Shown here in pieces: positions 16,901 to 24,533 of a stretch of DNA of 26,738 nucleotides. The DNA is taken from NCBI GenBank assembly GCA_015711695.1, contig JACVIW010000004.1:1-26738 (forward strand), read 5' to 3'. The DNA is from Candidatus Geohydrothermomicrobium daggyaiense. Its GTDB lineage: Bacteria > Actinomycetota > Geothermincolia > Fen-727 > JACVIW01. Below the pieces are notes generated by a model, which was not told where the DNA came from, ran no database searches, and saw only the letters and a list, made by a program, of their open reading frames with translations. Position 1 is the stretch's first letter. Each line of letters starts with the position of its first letter. The position numbers and the translations under genes were made by a program.

Positions 16901-16917
16901 GGACTTCTTCTAAGTCC
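16901..16917 (-). other. Leader hairpin before the LCP gene
   Basis: GGACTT and AAGTCC are perfect 6-bp arms around a 5-base loop. The stem can be lengthened to about eight pairs with one bulged G. It lies 26 bp upstream of the LCP start, inside the predicted leader, and could modulate the mRNA. There is no T-run, so it is not an obvious terminator. Confidence 0.35.
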
Positions 16918-16980
16918 TCATAATTTCAAATAATAGACAGCCACGAAATTCAAATTTGTTTGCGCTAAAAAGTCTATATG

Positions 16981-17009
16981 ATTATAAAGCCTGGATATCA
17001 CCTGAATAA
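16981..17009 (-). promoter_or_regulatory. Candidate promoter of the LCP-hsp20-lon-ACS unit
   Basis: Read leftward, a perfect TATAAT (16986 to 16981) is preceded at 17 bp by TTATTC (17009 to 17004), a weak -35. Transcription would begin near 16974, giving a leader of about 100 nt. No CIRCE or other heat-shock operator is visible next to it. Confidence 0.35.
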
Positions 17010-17236
17010 CAATATGGCGGTAAAACTTTATTTTTCCTTTTATAAATATCAATTACCAGTCTCATTGTTAACATGCTTACGCTTTACCTTTTGCGCGCTT
17101 AAAGGAAAACAGCGCACTTTTGATTCCCCCATCACTACGAGCGCCGATTACCCGCATTACGCTCACAAAGCAGACAGGTGATTCACGGATAGCAAGCCAG
17201 AAGGAAAACAATTTGCAGTCAGAACCTCCCCTTTTT

Positions 17237-17266
17237 TTGAACAAAAAACAATACCCCTTAGATAAT
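17237..17266 (+). promoter_or_regulatory. Candidate sigma-70-type promoter for PH-domain gene
   Basis: TTGAAC (17237-17242) and GATAAT (17261-17266, within TTAGATAATG) are separated by 18 bp, close to the housekeeping consensus. The resulting leader to ATG 17339 is about 65 nt. It contains an inverted repeat, TTCTTG to CAAGAA, shortly before the start. Confidence 0.5.
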
Positions 17267-17338
17267 GAGTGTTAGTGATGACCAGTGGATTTTTGAATAG
17301 AATGTTCTTGCTGTTAGAGAACAAGAAAGTCAGCAAAA

Positions 17339-18070
17339 ATGGAAATACTTTTGAGGGAACCGTTATTGCATGAAGGTGAATACATCGTTTTTCGAGTTAG
17401 GCATCACATTTCAGGTTTATTGGGATATTTAGCGTTGAGCTCCCTTCTTATTTCATTCTGGGCTGCTATTCTCGCTACTTTGCCAGGTTCAAGGAGGGGT
17501 ATTCCCCTTGTGGTAATGATTTCTATTTTCATAGTCATAACGATTTTTCCAGCTATAAAATTCATAAAATGGCTCAATATCAGGCTCACCCTGACGAACA
17601 GAAGATTGATATATACATCCGGGTTTTTAAGAAAACACACAACAGAGATTCTCCTCGGGTCAATATCAAACGTTGGGGTATATCAAAGCGTCTTCCAGAG
17701 GATGATAAGATCAGGTTTTCTGGTCGTGGAAACGGGATCCGATAAGGAAAGAACCCATGAATTCGGCAATATGCCCCTACCCGATACTCTCAAGGAGATG
17801 ATTGTCGCAGAAGCCAGCAGACTGAGGGAAGAACTACCAGAAAGAGCAGTGGACGCCATAGCGAGAGAGGTTTCAAGAAGCATGAAAAGCGAACAACCTA
17901 CCCGCGAGATAACGGTAATTCCTCCGGAAAGACCACCGATTTATACTGAAATCGTCGACCAGATCGAACGTCTCGACTCCTTGAGAAAAAGCGGCGCGAT
18001 AACTCTTGAGGAATTTGAACGCGCTAAAACAGCCCTTTTGAAAAGAATGGAGGAAAGTAAGAATGATTAG
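17339..18070 (+). CDS. Membrane protein with bPH2 and SHOCT domains
   Basis: This 243-aa protein has two closely spaced TM helices (about 25-48 and 55-77) followed by a bacterial PH-like (bPH2, YdbS/YdbT-type) domain. That domain opens with the family-typical IRLTLTNRRLIYTSGFL and runs to about residue 160. A linker leads to a C-terminal SHOCT helix pair (about 208-237, IERLDSLRKSGAITLEEFERAK). Such proteins sit in the cytoplasmic membrane; their molecular role is largely unknown, though SHOCT is thought to mediate oligomerisation. ATG 17339 has no strong ribosome site but is the only reasonable start. The gene overlaps the next one by 8 bp, so the two are co-transcribed. Confidence 0.8.
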   Translation: MEILLREPLLHEGEYIVFRVRHHISGLLGYLALSSLLISFWAAILATLPGSRRGIPLVVMISIFIVITIFPAIKFIKWLNIRLTLTNRRLIYTSGFLRKHTTEILLGSISNVGVYQSVFQRMIRSGFLVVETGSDKERTHEFGNMPLPDTLKEMIVAEASRLREELPERAVDAIAREVSRSMKSEQPTREITVIPPERPPIYTEIVDQIERLDSLRKSGAITLEEFERAKTALLKRMEESKND

Positions 18071-18875
18071 ATTTGACTATCACATTCACACGCATCTTTG
18101 CGGACACGCGCGCGGCACAATGGAAGAAATGGTGAGGCATGCTATTTCAATGGGGTTTAAGGATATAGGGTTTGCGGATCATTTGCCTCTCACTTACACC
18201 AATGACCGCTCGCTCAGCATGGAAAAAGAAGAACTTCCTGCGTACGTCCAAGAAGTGCTCAGGCTCAAAGAGTTTTTTTCGGACAAGATAACTGTGAGGC
18301 TCGGGATCGAGGCGGATTACTACCCGCCCCATATGGATGAGGTTGAGCGAATGCTTTCGGAGCACCCCTTCGAGTACGTAATAGGCTCCATTCACTACCT
18401 CCGTGATTGGATATTCGATGACCCGAGGTATGTCAGCCGATTCGAACAAATAGATCTAAATGCTTTTTATGAAGAATACTTTATGAATCTTGTCAGGATG
18501 GTCGAAACAGGTCTGTTCAGCGTGGTGGCTCACCCGGACCTCATAAAAAAGTTCGGACACCGCGCTTCAATCGATCTTGAACCCTATTACCGCGAAATTC
18601 TCCTCGCAATAAAAGAAGGCGGTTTATGCTACGAGATAAACACTTCTGGATTGAGGTGGCCAGCTGGCGAAATGTATCCCGAACCCGCGTTTATACGATT
18701 AGGTGCGGAACTTGAAGTGCCCGTGACGCTCGGGTCTGACGCGCACTGCCCGGAGGACATCGGAAGAGATTTTGACAAAGCGCTTAACCTGCTTTTGGAA
18801 AGCGGATACAGAGAGATCGTCATGCTTGACAACCGCTCATGGAAGAAGATCCCCATACTATCCGTCAGCGAATGA
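18063..18875 (+). CDS. PHP-domain histidinol-phosphatase-like protein
   Basis: The 270-aa protein has the PHP (polymerase and histidinol phosphatase) fold of HisK-type phosphatases, which remove phosphate from L-histidinol phosphate using a trinuclear metal centre. All metal-binding motifs are present: DYHIHTHLCGH (H7, H9), FADHLP (H40), GIEADYY (E83), IGSIHYL (H111), VVAHPDL (H157) and GSDAHCPEDIG (D226, H228). Length matches the family. ATG 18063 lies inside the end of the PH/SHOCT gene. No other his gene is nearby, so a different phosphoester substrate is possible. A strong stem-loop begins at its stop codon. Confidence 0.87.
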   Translation: MIRFDYHIHTHLCGHARGTMEEMVRHAISMGFKDIGFADHLPLTYTNDRSLSMEKEELPAYVQEVLRLKEFFSDKITVRLGIEADYYPPHMDEVERMLSEHPFEYVIGSIHYLRDWIFDDPRYVSRFEQIDLNAFYEEYFMNLVRMVETGLFSVVAHPDLIKKFGHRASIDLEPYYREILLAIKEGGLCYEINTSGLRWPAGEMYPEPAFIRLGAELEVPVTLGSDAHCPEDIGRDFDKALNLLLESGYREIVMLDNRSWKKIPILSVSE

Positions 18876-18908
18876 GCATTAGCAACCGGGGCGGGTAGTG
18901 CTAATGCT
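18875..18908 (+). terminator. Strong stem-loop between convergent genes
   Basis: AGCATTAGCA (18875-18884) and TGCTAATGCT (18899-18908) are perfect 10-bp arms around a 14-base G-rich loop. The stem starts at the last base of the phosphatase stop codon. No T-run of useful length follows on either strand, so it would be a non-canonical or bidirectional terminator between convergent genes. It resembles CIRCE in its arms, but the spacing and position do not fit. Confidence 0.55.
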
Positions 18909-18968
18909 TATCAGAAAACACGCGAAACGCAAGGATTATCGGCGCGATATGCTTGCAGGTGTACGATC

Positions 18969-19934
18969 TTACTTCAAAGCAAGATACCAAACGATAATAG
19001 TTGCGATGAATAGAATAACAATGAGCAGCATTATAATTCTTTCGTTTTTCAGAACGGCAAAATATTTTTGATTTGAGCAATGTATAAAATGATTACGATC
19101 CAATCGGGATCGGATTTCTTTTTGTCGCCTGCAGATCGGGCATTCATCGTGATCAAAAGACTTATACGGAACTTCCGGAAAATATTCGAAAATATGTCTG
19201 GCAAAATCCCCTGCTGTGAGAAACCTCGAAGCGGGGTTCTTATCAAGGCATCTAAATATGAAAGGTGGGGTATACCCATCCGGAAGACCGGAATCCTCAT
19301 TCTCACTTTCCACCTTTTCCTGACAATCTCCGAGAACTAAAGCTTTGTACATAAGCGCAAGGGCATAGATGTCCGTCGCTGAACTTACTCTGAGACCCTC
19401 TTTTTGCTCGGGGGCGCTGAACGGTCCATCCGGCGGGTATATATAAGGAAAGTCTCTTGCCACATACCAAAAGCCGAACCCGGAGACCTCGACGCAAAGG
19501 TCCTCTCTCACCCATATGTCGCGAGGATCAATCCCGAGATGTAGAATTCCACGAAGCCGCGCTTCCTCTATGACACAGGCAAGGTTAGCCAAGATTGTTA
19601 AAGCGGAAATCCGATCAAGTCCATCCGCGATTAACGCCGAAACCTCGCGTCCGCGGGGAAAACTTGTAATGAAATATGGCTTATAATCCGATATACCCCA
19701 TTCCAGCAACGGTAGAACGCCATCTATCTCAAGTCTTGACCATGCGCCAAGTTCAGCGCACAATAACCGCCAGGCTTCATCATTATGAGATAGCGGAGCC
19801 GGTGGTTTCCAGAGAAGAACTTTTATCCGCTGCGGCTCATATATGGCAGCGAAACGTTCTCCCCAGCGAGAAGGCGTAAAAGTTTCGATTATACGGTAAG
19901 CATTTATTTGTCCGGTTCCGTTTTCTTGTATCAT
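18969..19934 (-). CDS. Membrane-anchored Ser/Thr pseudokinase
   Basis: The 321-aa protein keeps the protein-kinase layout but not its chemistry. A glycine-rich loop is not recognisable; K38 (RIKVLL) may match the beta-3 lysine. The catalytic loop reads HLGIDPRDIWV (132-142) instead of HRDLKPENxx, losing the catalytic Asp, Lys and Asn. DFG is GFG (152-154). In contrast the C-lobe is well kept: SAPEQ (173-177), SSATDIYALALM (D188) and NPASRF (R238). A small cysteine cluster, CPIC (265-268) plus C286, could bind zinc. A C-terminal TM helix (about 299-319) anchors it with the kinase-like part in the cytosol. ATG 19934 has only a weak ribosome site. It is likely a signalling scaffold or ligand-binding pseudokinase; its partner is unknown. 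Confidence 0.75.
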   Translation of the reverse strand: MIQENGTGQINAYRIIETFTPSRWGERFAAIYEPQRIKVLLWKPPAPLSHNDEAWRLLCAELGAWSRLEIDGVLPLLEWGISDYKPYFITSFPRGREVSALIADGLDRISALTILANLACVIEEARLRGILHLGIDPRDIWVREDLCVEVSGFGFWYVARDFPYIYPPDGPFSAPEQKEGLRVSSATDIYALALMYKALVLGDCQEKVESENEDSGLPDGYTPPFIFRCLDKNPASRFLTAGDFARHIFEYFPEVPYKSFDHDECPICRRQKEIRSRLDRNHFIHCSNQKYFAVLKNERIIMLLIVILFIATIIVWYLALK

Positions 19935-20166
19935 TGCTTGCTCTGCTAAAAAGCTTAAAGCAATCCAGGCAACCTGTCAAATGCTTTTGTAACTCCCTGG
20001 GGTATAAAGTGTTATTGAAAACAGGAAAAAGAAGCGGGCGTCATGAATCAACTCCGTCAGTTATCCAGAATTTTGAAAAAAGAGAAGAAGAGCGCGTTGG
20101 TGTACCGTTGCCTTTTTCGCGCGGAAACCTCAGCTGACCGACTCGCAGAAGTTTAATAAAGCATGA
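19935..20166. other. Intergenic region between cysteine synthase and pseudokinase
   Basis: Both flanking genes run leftward, with the cysteine synthase stop at 20167 and the pseudokinase start at 19934. I see no clear promoter, terminator or small gene in these 232 bp. Confidence 0.3.
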
Positions 20167-21096
20167 TTAAATGGCTGTTTGAGGCGCTTCTGGCAACTGG
20201 TGGCTAAAGCACTCGGTTGAAAGATATCTGTCGCCCCTATCCGGGAATATCACCACTATTGTCCCTGAATCCATAATTGTTGCCTGGTGCCGTGCCTCGC
20301 ACATTGCGGCACCACTCGATATTCCCACAAACAAGCCCTCCTGCATCACAAGCGCCTGTGCCATCCGGAAAGCGGAGCGGTCGTCCACGTTTACTTTTTC
20401 ATCAATCACCGAAAGGTCAATGATGGGGGGCACATAATCCCCGAGATTTCTCAAGCCCTGAATCTTTGAGTCAGGGAAGGGTTCCACTCCAACAACCTTG
20501 AGGTCAGGAAACTTTTCCTTAAGTCTTTTGCTCACACCTGTGATCGTTCCGCCAGTTCCAATTCCCGCCACAAAAACATTCACAGAATCTACCTGCCTCA
20601 ATATCTCAGCACCGGTCCCCTCATAATGAGCCCGCACGTTGTCCGGGTTAGAAAACTGATCTGGCATGTAATAGCGGTCCGGATCAGATTCCAGCATGCT
20701 CTTTGCCCTGGCTATCGCTCCGTTCATGCCTTCCTCACCAGGTGTCAGCACGAGCTCGGCTCCGAAAGCCCGGAGCACTTGCTGCCTTTCAACGCTCATG
20801 GTCTCCGGCATAACAATTGTGACTCTATATCCTTTCACGGCGGCAACCATGGCGAGCCCGATCCCGGTGTTTCCGCTTGTGGGTTCGAGGATTGTCTTCT
20901 TTTTGGTGAGTTCCCCACGGGCCTCAGCGCCTTCAATCATGTATAAAGCTATTCTGTCTTTCACTGAACTGCACGGGTTGAACCCCTCAAGCTTTGCAAG
21001 AATTCGCACGTTTTTGTTAGGGTTGAGCCTCTGTATCTCAACCATGGGCGTCCCGCCGATGAGGGAAAGCACTGTCCTGGAAACGGAGTCGCTCAA
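20167..21096 (-). CDS. cysK: Cysteine synthase (O-acetylserine sulfhydrylase family)
   Basis: This 309-aa PLP enzyme makes L-cysteine from an activated serine and sulfide (or a related sulfur donor) in the cytosol. The PLP lysine is K46 in NPCSSVKDR, and the substrate-binding loop TSGNTG is at 73-78. The phosphate-binding glycine loop GTGGTITG is at 180-187 and the ring-nitrogen serine is in VGISSGAA. The start is TTG 21096, supported by GGAGGT 8 nt upstream; no ATG lies near. KIQGLRNLGDYVPP differs slightly from textbook CysK, so CysM-like or O-phosphoserine-using activity cannot be excluded. No cysE or sulfate genes are adjacent. Confidence 0.88.
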   Translation of the reverse strand: MSDSVSRTVLSLIGGTPMVEIQRLNPNKNVRILAKLEGFNPCSSVKDRIALYMIEGAEARGELTKKKTILEPTSGNTGIGLAMVAAVKGYRVTIVMPETMSVERQQVLRAFGAELVLTPGEEGMNGAIARAKSMLESDPDRYYMPDQFSNPDNVRAHYEGTGAEILRQVDSVNVFVAGIGTGGTITGVSKRLKEKFPDLKVVGVEPFPDSKIQGLRNLGDYVPPIIDLSVIDEKVNVDDRSAFRMAQALVMQEGLFVGISSGAAMCEARHQATIMDSGTIVVIFPDRGDRYLSTECFSHQLPEAPQTAI

Positions 21097-21155
21097 TAGT
21101 GATTACCTCCAATCATAATCCACTCATAACTCAATAAATCTCTAATGATTTGAGA

Positions 21156-21165
21156 ATTATATAAT
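21156..21165. promoter_or_regulatory. Palindromic -10 box in a divergent promoter region
   Basis: ATTATATAAT is self-complementary and reads TATAAT on both strands, 60 bp before the cysteine synthase start and about 110 bp before the SRPBCC start. Neither strand has a convincing -35 at 16-18 bp. The region 21097-21274 is otherwise featureless apart from the two ribosome sites. Confidence 0.3.
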
Positions 21166-21274
21166 AACCCATTGCATTTACCCGGACATCCTTCTCGCGG
21201 TTACTTTTCAGTAATATGATATATTTCTTCAAAAGCCGGGACAGTTTTTTACCCACTGTTTGAAGGAGGTCAAG

Positions 21275-21742
21275 ATGGCAGGCGAGGGAAGCGCGGGGCT
21301 CACAGACTCAATCATTATCAACGCAGGGGTCAATAAAATTAAGAAAGTACTACTTGATTTTGAATCGTATCCGAAGTGGATGTCCGGAGTGGATTCCATC
21401 GAGGTGCTCGAAAGAGACAGTAAGAAGCGCGGCAAAAAAGTGCGTTTCGTGATCGATGCCATCGTAAGAAAAATTTCCTACGTGCTTGAATACAACTACA
21501 GGGATAAACAAAACAGGATCGACATTGGATTTGTCGAGGGAGATCTTGACGACTGCAATTCATATTATCTTTTTGAGCCGCTCGATGATAACAGAACAGA
21601 GGTAACCTACCATTACGATGTGAAATATACACTACCAGCAGCACTTCGCGGTCCTCTCACGAAAAAGCTTTTGAAGCAGGTTGATAAGCGCGTGATGAAA
21701 TCAGCACTTAACGACCTGAAAAAGCGAGCAGAAGCCATATGA
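21275..21742 (+). CDS. SRPBCC (START/COQ10-like) fold protein
   Basis: The 155-aa product has the helix-grip fold of SRPBCC proteins such as polyketide cyclase/dehydrase, COQ10 and RatA relatives. These bind hydrophobic ligands in a deep cavity. Typical elements are the start-helix region IKKVLLDFESYPKWMSGVDSIEVLER, the central strands around YNYRDKQNRIDIGFVEGDLDD, and a long C-terminal helix (LLKQVDKRVMKSALNDLKKRAE). ATG 21275 is chosen because AAGGAGG lies 5 nt upstream; the in-frame TTG 21260 would include that ribosome site in the coding part. Ligand and function are unknown. It is divergent from cysteine synthase and convergent with the GH36 gene. Confidence 0.82.
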   Translation: MAGEGSAGLTDSIIINAGVNKIKKVLLDFESYPKWMSGVDSIEVLERDSKKRGKKVRFVIDAIVRKISYVLEYNYRDKQNRIDIGFVEGDLDDCNSYYLFEPLDDNRTEVTYHYDVKYTLPAALRGPLTKKLLKQVDKRVMKSALNDLKKRAEAI

Positions 21743-21853
21743 GAAATACTGGAAGCACCCGGCTGTTTCTTCTAAGAAAAAATCAGCCTCGATTCTGCGC
21801 CAGTTTATTTGGCGGGCTGCGATAACAAACCCCGGCTCGACGAAACTCAAATT
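21743..21853. other. Convergent gap with weak hairpins
   Basis: Between the SRPBCC and GH36 stops, TTTCTT-CT-AAGAAA lies inside GGCTG/CAGCC arms, and CGCCA-7 nt-TGGCG follows. Either could help end transcription, but no T-run follows, so I do not call a terminator with confidence. Confidence 0.3.
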
Positions 21854-24178
21854 CTACGACCGCAAGAACGCTATCCTTCCTTCCCCTTCGAGCACAAAGT
21901 TCAATCTCCAGATTTCTTTCTGCACAGGCTCCACGCTCAATCCTGAAATATTTTCATTTAACGCCTGAGCGCTAATGTCCCCTACGCCAGGGGATGAAAC
22001 AACAAGCGAAACCCAACGCCTTATTGGCGTATAAACATCGATAATAACCTTAGGGCCCTCTACCGCTACCATCTTTAACTCTCCCGCGCCCTGAGTAATA
22101 TGGACGCTTGTTCCCAGCACCTGGAAATCATTTCGATGGGGCGTTAGACGAAAAACCCCGGCACCGTGGGGCGGAATATCCCCGGTTGAAAATACCCCAG
22201 AGGTGCATCCCAGATATCTGGAACTCCAGAATTCGTGAATGTGATAGCGATCCGGCTCAATACCAAGTTCGCTAATGTCAATCCTGAATGAGCGCGGGCG
22301 AGAATCCCAGTTGACCTTTAATGCGCAATAGTATTTGCCCAGAGGGTCAAAAAATTCGGAGACAAGGATTGATGGAATCTCCTCCTTCCATACTTCAGGA
22401 GAGGTTGGTCTGGTGCGAACATGAGGAACCATCATCGCGAGGAGTTCCTTTTCCCTATCCTCGATCAAGGAAAGATCATCAGAAACTATGAACGCGCCCC
22501 CGAATATGGAGATCGCCGACGCCAGGCATTTGCGCTCAGTATCAGTTAGTTTCGTGTTTTTCGACCGAAGCATCATGCAGTCGGGATCCCCCTCAAATAC
22601 TCTTCCGCTTAAAAACGTTCTGGTGAAAAGGTATATTAGAGCGTTTCTTGTCGAGGGCATACTCCTGTCCCTGATCAAGGGCTGATATATGGCAAGCCAG
22701 TACGGAGCCACGTCACCGCCAATTCTCTGAGAGTCGAACACGCCAATGCCAAGCATAAAACCGCCACCGGCACATACGATAAAGACATCCTCCCCAACAG
22801 CCTGGCGTATCGTCTCGATTGCTCTCCTGACCGCCTCCGCCCTCGTAATTTGCGGGTTGTGGCGCTTCCCCTCGAGGAGCGCGGCGGCGAGGAAATCGAG
22901 TTTGATGTACCGGTAACCCATTTGCACTATTTGAGAGAAAAGGTCAGAAAGCCACTGAAGGACCTCGGGATGGGAAACATCCAATCCATAGTATCTTCCC
23001 TTCCACATCGGGTTTATGCCAGCGAGCACCGGCTTGCCCTTCTCGTCTCTCAATAACCACTCTTTCTTTTCCTTGAATATCCGCGACTTCCGGGTGACCG
23101 TAAATGGCGCCACCCAGATTCCCGGTATCTTTCCACGTTTTAAAATCTCTTCAGCAACCTTTTTCATTCCCGAGGGAAAATCGTCATTTGTCTCAAGCCA
23201 GTCCCCAAGAGCCCTCTGGTAACCGTCATCCACCTGCACAAGCTCAAGATTAAAGGAGGAGAGTTCCTCGCTTATGATCGAGAGGTTTTTCATGACCTCA
23301 CTCTCGGTTATACCGGTAAAATAGTGATACCAGGAGCACCAGCCGCTCGGCCCGTGTCTAATTTTTGCTATTCCCTGCTCCATGGCAACCATTTCGGCAT
23401 AAAGCTCGAGATTCTTGCTTGAAAGATTTCCGGGAATTATGACGAGCGGTTCGCATTCAATTGCGTCGCCAGGCTCGAGTTTCGTGCCATCGTAAAACGA
23501 TGTCGCCTCAAGGGAAGACTTCTCCGCTTTTCCTTTAAATTTTACCGCTATTCTTGACAGGGCTTTCCTGACTCCAGTAAAACCAACAACAACTGAGCGG
23601 TCGTTTTCGACATCTGAAATTCCCCCAAACCAGTCGCTCGAAAAACTGCCTCGCTCCTGGCTCACCGGGGTCGACGTATTCGCGACCATTGGTTTCGCGA
23701 CTTTAGGCAAATACAGCGGAAAAAGGTAATCGCCAGGGCGGTCTCCTTTCACCACGCCGCTCGGGGACCAGCACTGCCAGCCGTTTACATAAAATCTCCA
23801 ATTAGAAACGGCGCCCTCACCGGACCATATACCTCCAGGCGGAACTAAAAGAGGCGTAATCGCTTCCAGGGTAACGGGTTCATCTTCTCCGGCATTAAAG
23901 ACACTGATCTTTAATAAAATCGCGTCCCTTCCGGCATCCGAAGCGGAAAATCTCACTTTAAGGCTCGAAAAATCAGCTTTCATAACAATCTTGCCAGGCG
24001 GGCAATCCTCCCTCGTCCATGCCGACTGCGCCGTAGTTTTCTCGACACCGTTCTTACCTTTAAGGAAAACGGCAGGTTTTGCGTTTGCGAAAACCTCGCG
24101 GTCACGGTGATAAATTGAATAAGTTCCCTCTTCCCCGTCAAACTCAAGACGGGATTCTCCTGCCTTTAGGATTTCCAA
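21854..24178 (-). CDS. GH36-family alpha-galactosidase
   Basis: The 774-aa protein has the full GH36 layout: an N-terminal beta-supersandwich (about 1-260), a (beta/alpha)8 catalytic barrel (about 270-600) and a C-terminal beta-sandwich. The family releases alpha-linked galactose from oligosaccharides such as raffinose or melibiose, with retention. The catalytic nucleophile is D428 in YIKLDF and the acid/base D489 in RIGGDVAPYW. GWCSWYHYF (279-287) and VQVDDGYQ are also diagnostic. No signal peptide is seen, so it is probably intracellular. The start is TTG 24178, with AAGGGG 5 nt before it; the first ATG is deep in the domain. No sugar transporter or repressor adjoins it. Other alpha-linkages are possible for this family. 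Confidence 0.88.
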   Translation of the reverse strand: MEILKAGESRLEFDGEEGTYSIYHRDREVFANAKPAVFLKGKNGVEKTTAQSAWTREDCPPGKIVMKADFSSLKVRFSASDAGRDAILLKISVFNAGEDEPVTLEAITPLLVPPGGIWSGEGAVSNWRFYVNGWQCWSPSGVVKGDRPGDYLFPLYLPKVAKPMVANTSTPVSQERGSFSSDWFGGISDVENDRSVVVGFTGVRKALSRIAVKFKGKAEKSSLEATSFYDGTKLEPGDAIECEPLVIIPGNLSSKNLELYAEMVAMEQGIAKIRHGPSGWCSWYHYFTGITESEVMKNLSIISEELSSFNLELVQVDDGYQRALGDWLETNDDFPSGMKKVAEEILKRGKIPGIWVAPFTVTRKSRIFKEKKEWLLRDEKGKPVLAGINPMWKGRYYGLDVSHPEVLQWLSDLFSQIVQMGYRYIKLDFLAAALLEGKRHNPQITRAEAVRRAIETIRQAVGEDVFIVCAGGGFMLGIGVFDSQRIGGDVAPYWLAIYQPLIRDRSMPSTRNALIYLFTRTFLSGRVFEGDPDCMMLRSKNTKLTDTERKCLASAISIFGGAFIVSDDLSLIEDREKELLAMMVPHVRTRPTSPEVWKEEIPSILVSEFFDPLGKYYCALKVNWDSRPRSFRIDISELGIEPDRYHIHEFWSSRYLGCTSGVFSTGDIPPHGAGVFRLTPHRNDFQVLGTSVHITQGAGELKMVAVEGPKVIIDVYTPIRRWVSLVVSSPGVGDISAQALNENISGLSVEPVQKEIWRLNFVLEGEGRIAFLRS

Positions 24179-24533
24179 TTCCTCCCCTTTCCCTTGTTAA
24201 ATACGCCGTAAACATTATTTTTTTATGGTTCTTAAGGCAGCTCTGAACTAATTGTTAACCTGCCTTTTTTCTGCGCGCAAGGCTCCTCACAATAAGTAGC
24301 ATGCCCGAAAGTATTGAATATCCCATTTGCGCGCGCTTCTCCAGCAAAGCGAGATTTAACAAAGTAACTAAACGCGCGAATATATCGTATCATCTAAAGA
24401 GCAACTTCGCGCGGTGCGAAGGTATGCTTCCTTTAAAAAGGCAGCAGGTTCAATCGGTAATGACAAGGGTTGGTGTGTGAAATAGCCTGCGCGGTACATA
24501 AAATGCGTAAACAATCTTAAAAGGAGACTTACA
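24179..24533. other. Divergent intergenic region, 355 bp
   Basis: This separates the GH36 and nucleoside hydrolase genes. Besides the terminator-like hairpin at 24234-24270, CTTCGC (24405-24410) and GCGAAG (24416-24421) form a perfect 6-bp hairpin. A TTAACA with TATATC 19 bp later (near 24357-24387) is a weak promoter candidate for the rightward gene. No RNA gene was recognised. Confidence 0.35.
24234..24270 (+). terminator. Terminator-like hairpin with T-run
   Basis: AAGGCAG (24234-24240) pairs perfectly with CTGCCTT (24260-24266) across a 19-base loop, followed immediately by T residues through 24270. It faces rightward, yet the gene to its left runs leftward. It would therefore end readthrough antisense to GH36 or attenuate a transcript entering the nucleoside hydrolase gene. 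The large loop lowers confidence. Confidence 0.4.

Larger units (their letters stand above)
16876..17338. other. Divergent intergenic region, 463 bp
   Basis: This lies between the LCP operon and the PH-domain gene and contains the promoters and leader hairpin listed separately. A 67-codon open frame at 16978-17181 has no ribosome site and an implausible composition, so I do not call it. No RNA gene was recognised. Confidence 0.4.

Noticed and set aside
16978..17181. 67-codon plus-strand frame
   Set aside because: No ribosome site, no domain, composition typical of AT-rich intergenic DNA, and it overlaps the predicted promoter of the LCP unit.
18875..18908. CIRCE heat-shock operator
   Set aside because: Arms match only TTAGCA/TGCTAA, spacing is off by one base, and it lies between convergent genes rather than before hsp20 or lon.
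24441..24465. tRNA T-loop-like GGTTCAATC
   Set aside because: No flanking stems, anticodon arm or acceptor stem can be formed.
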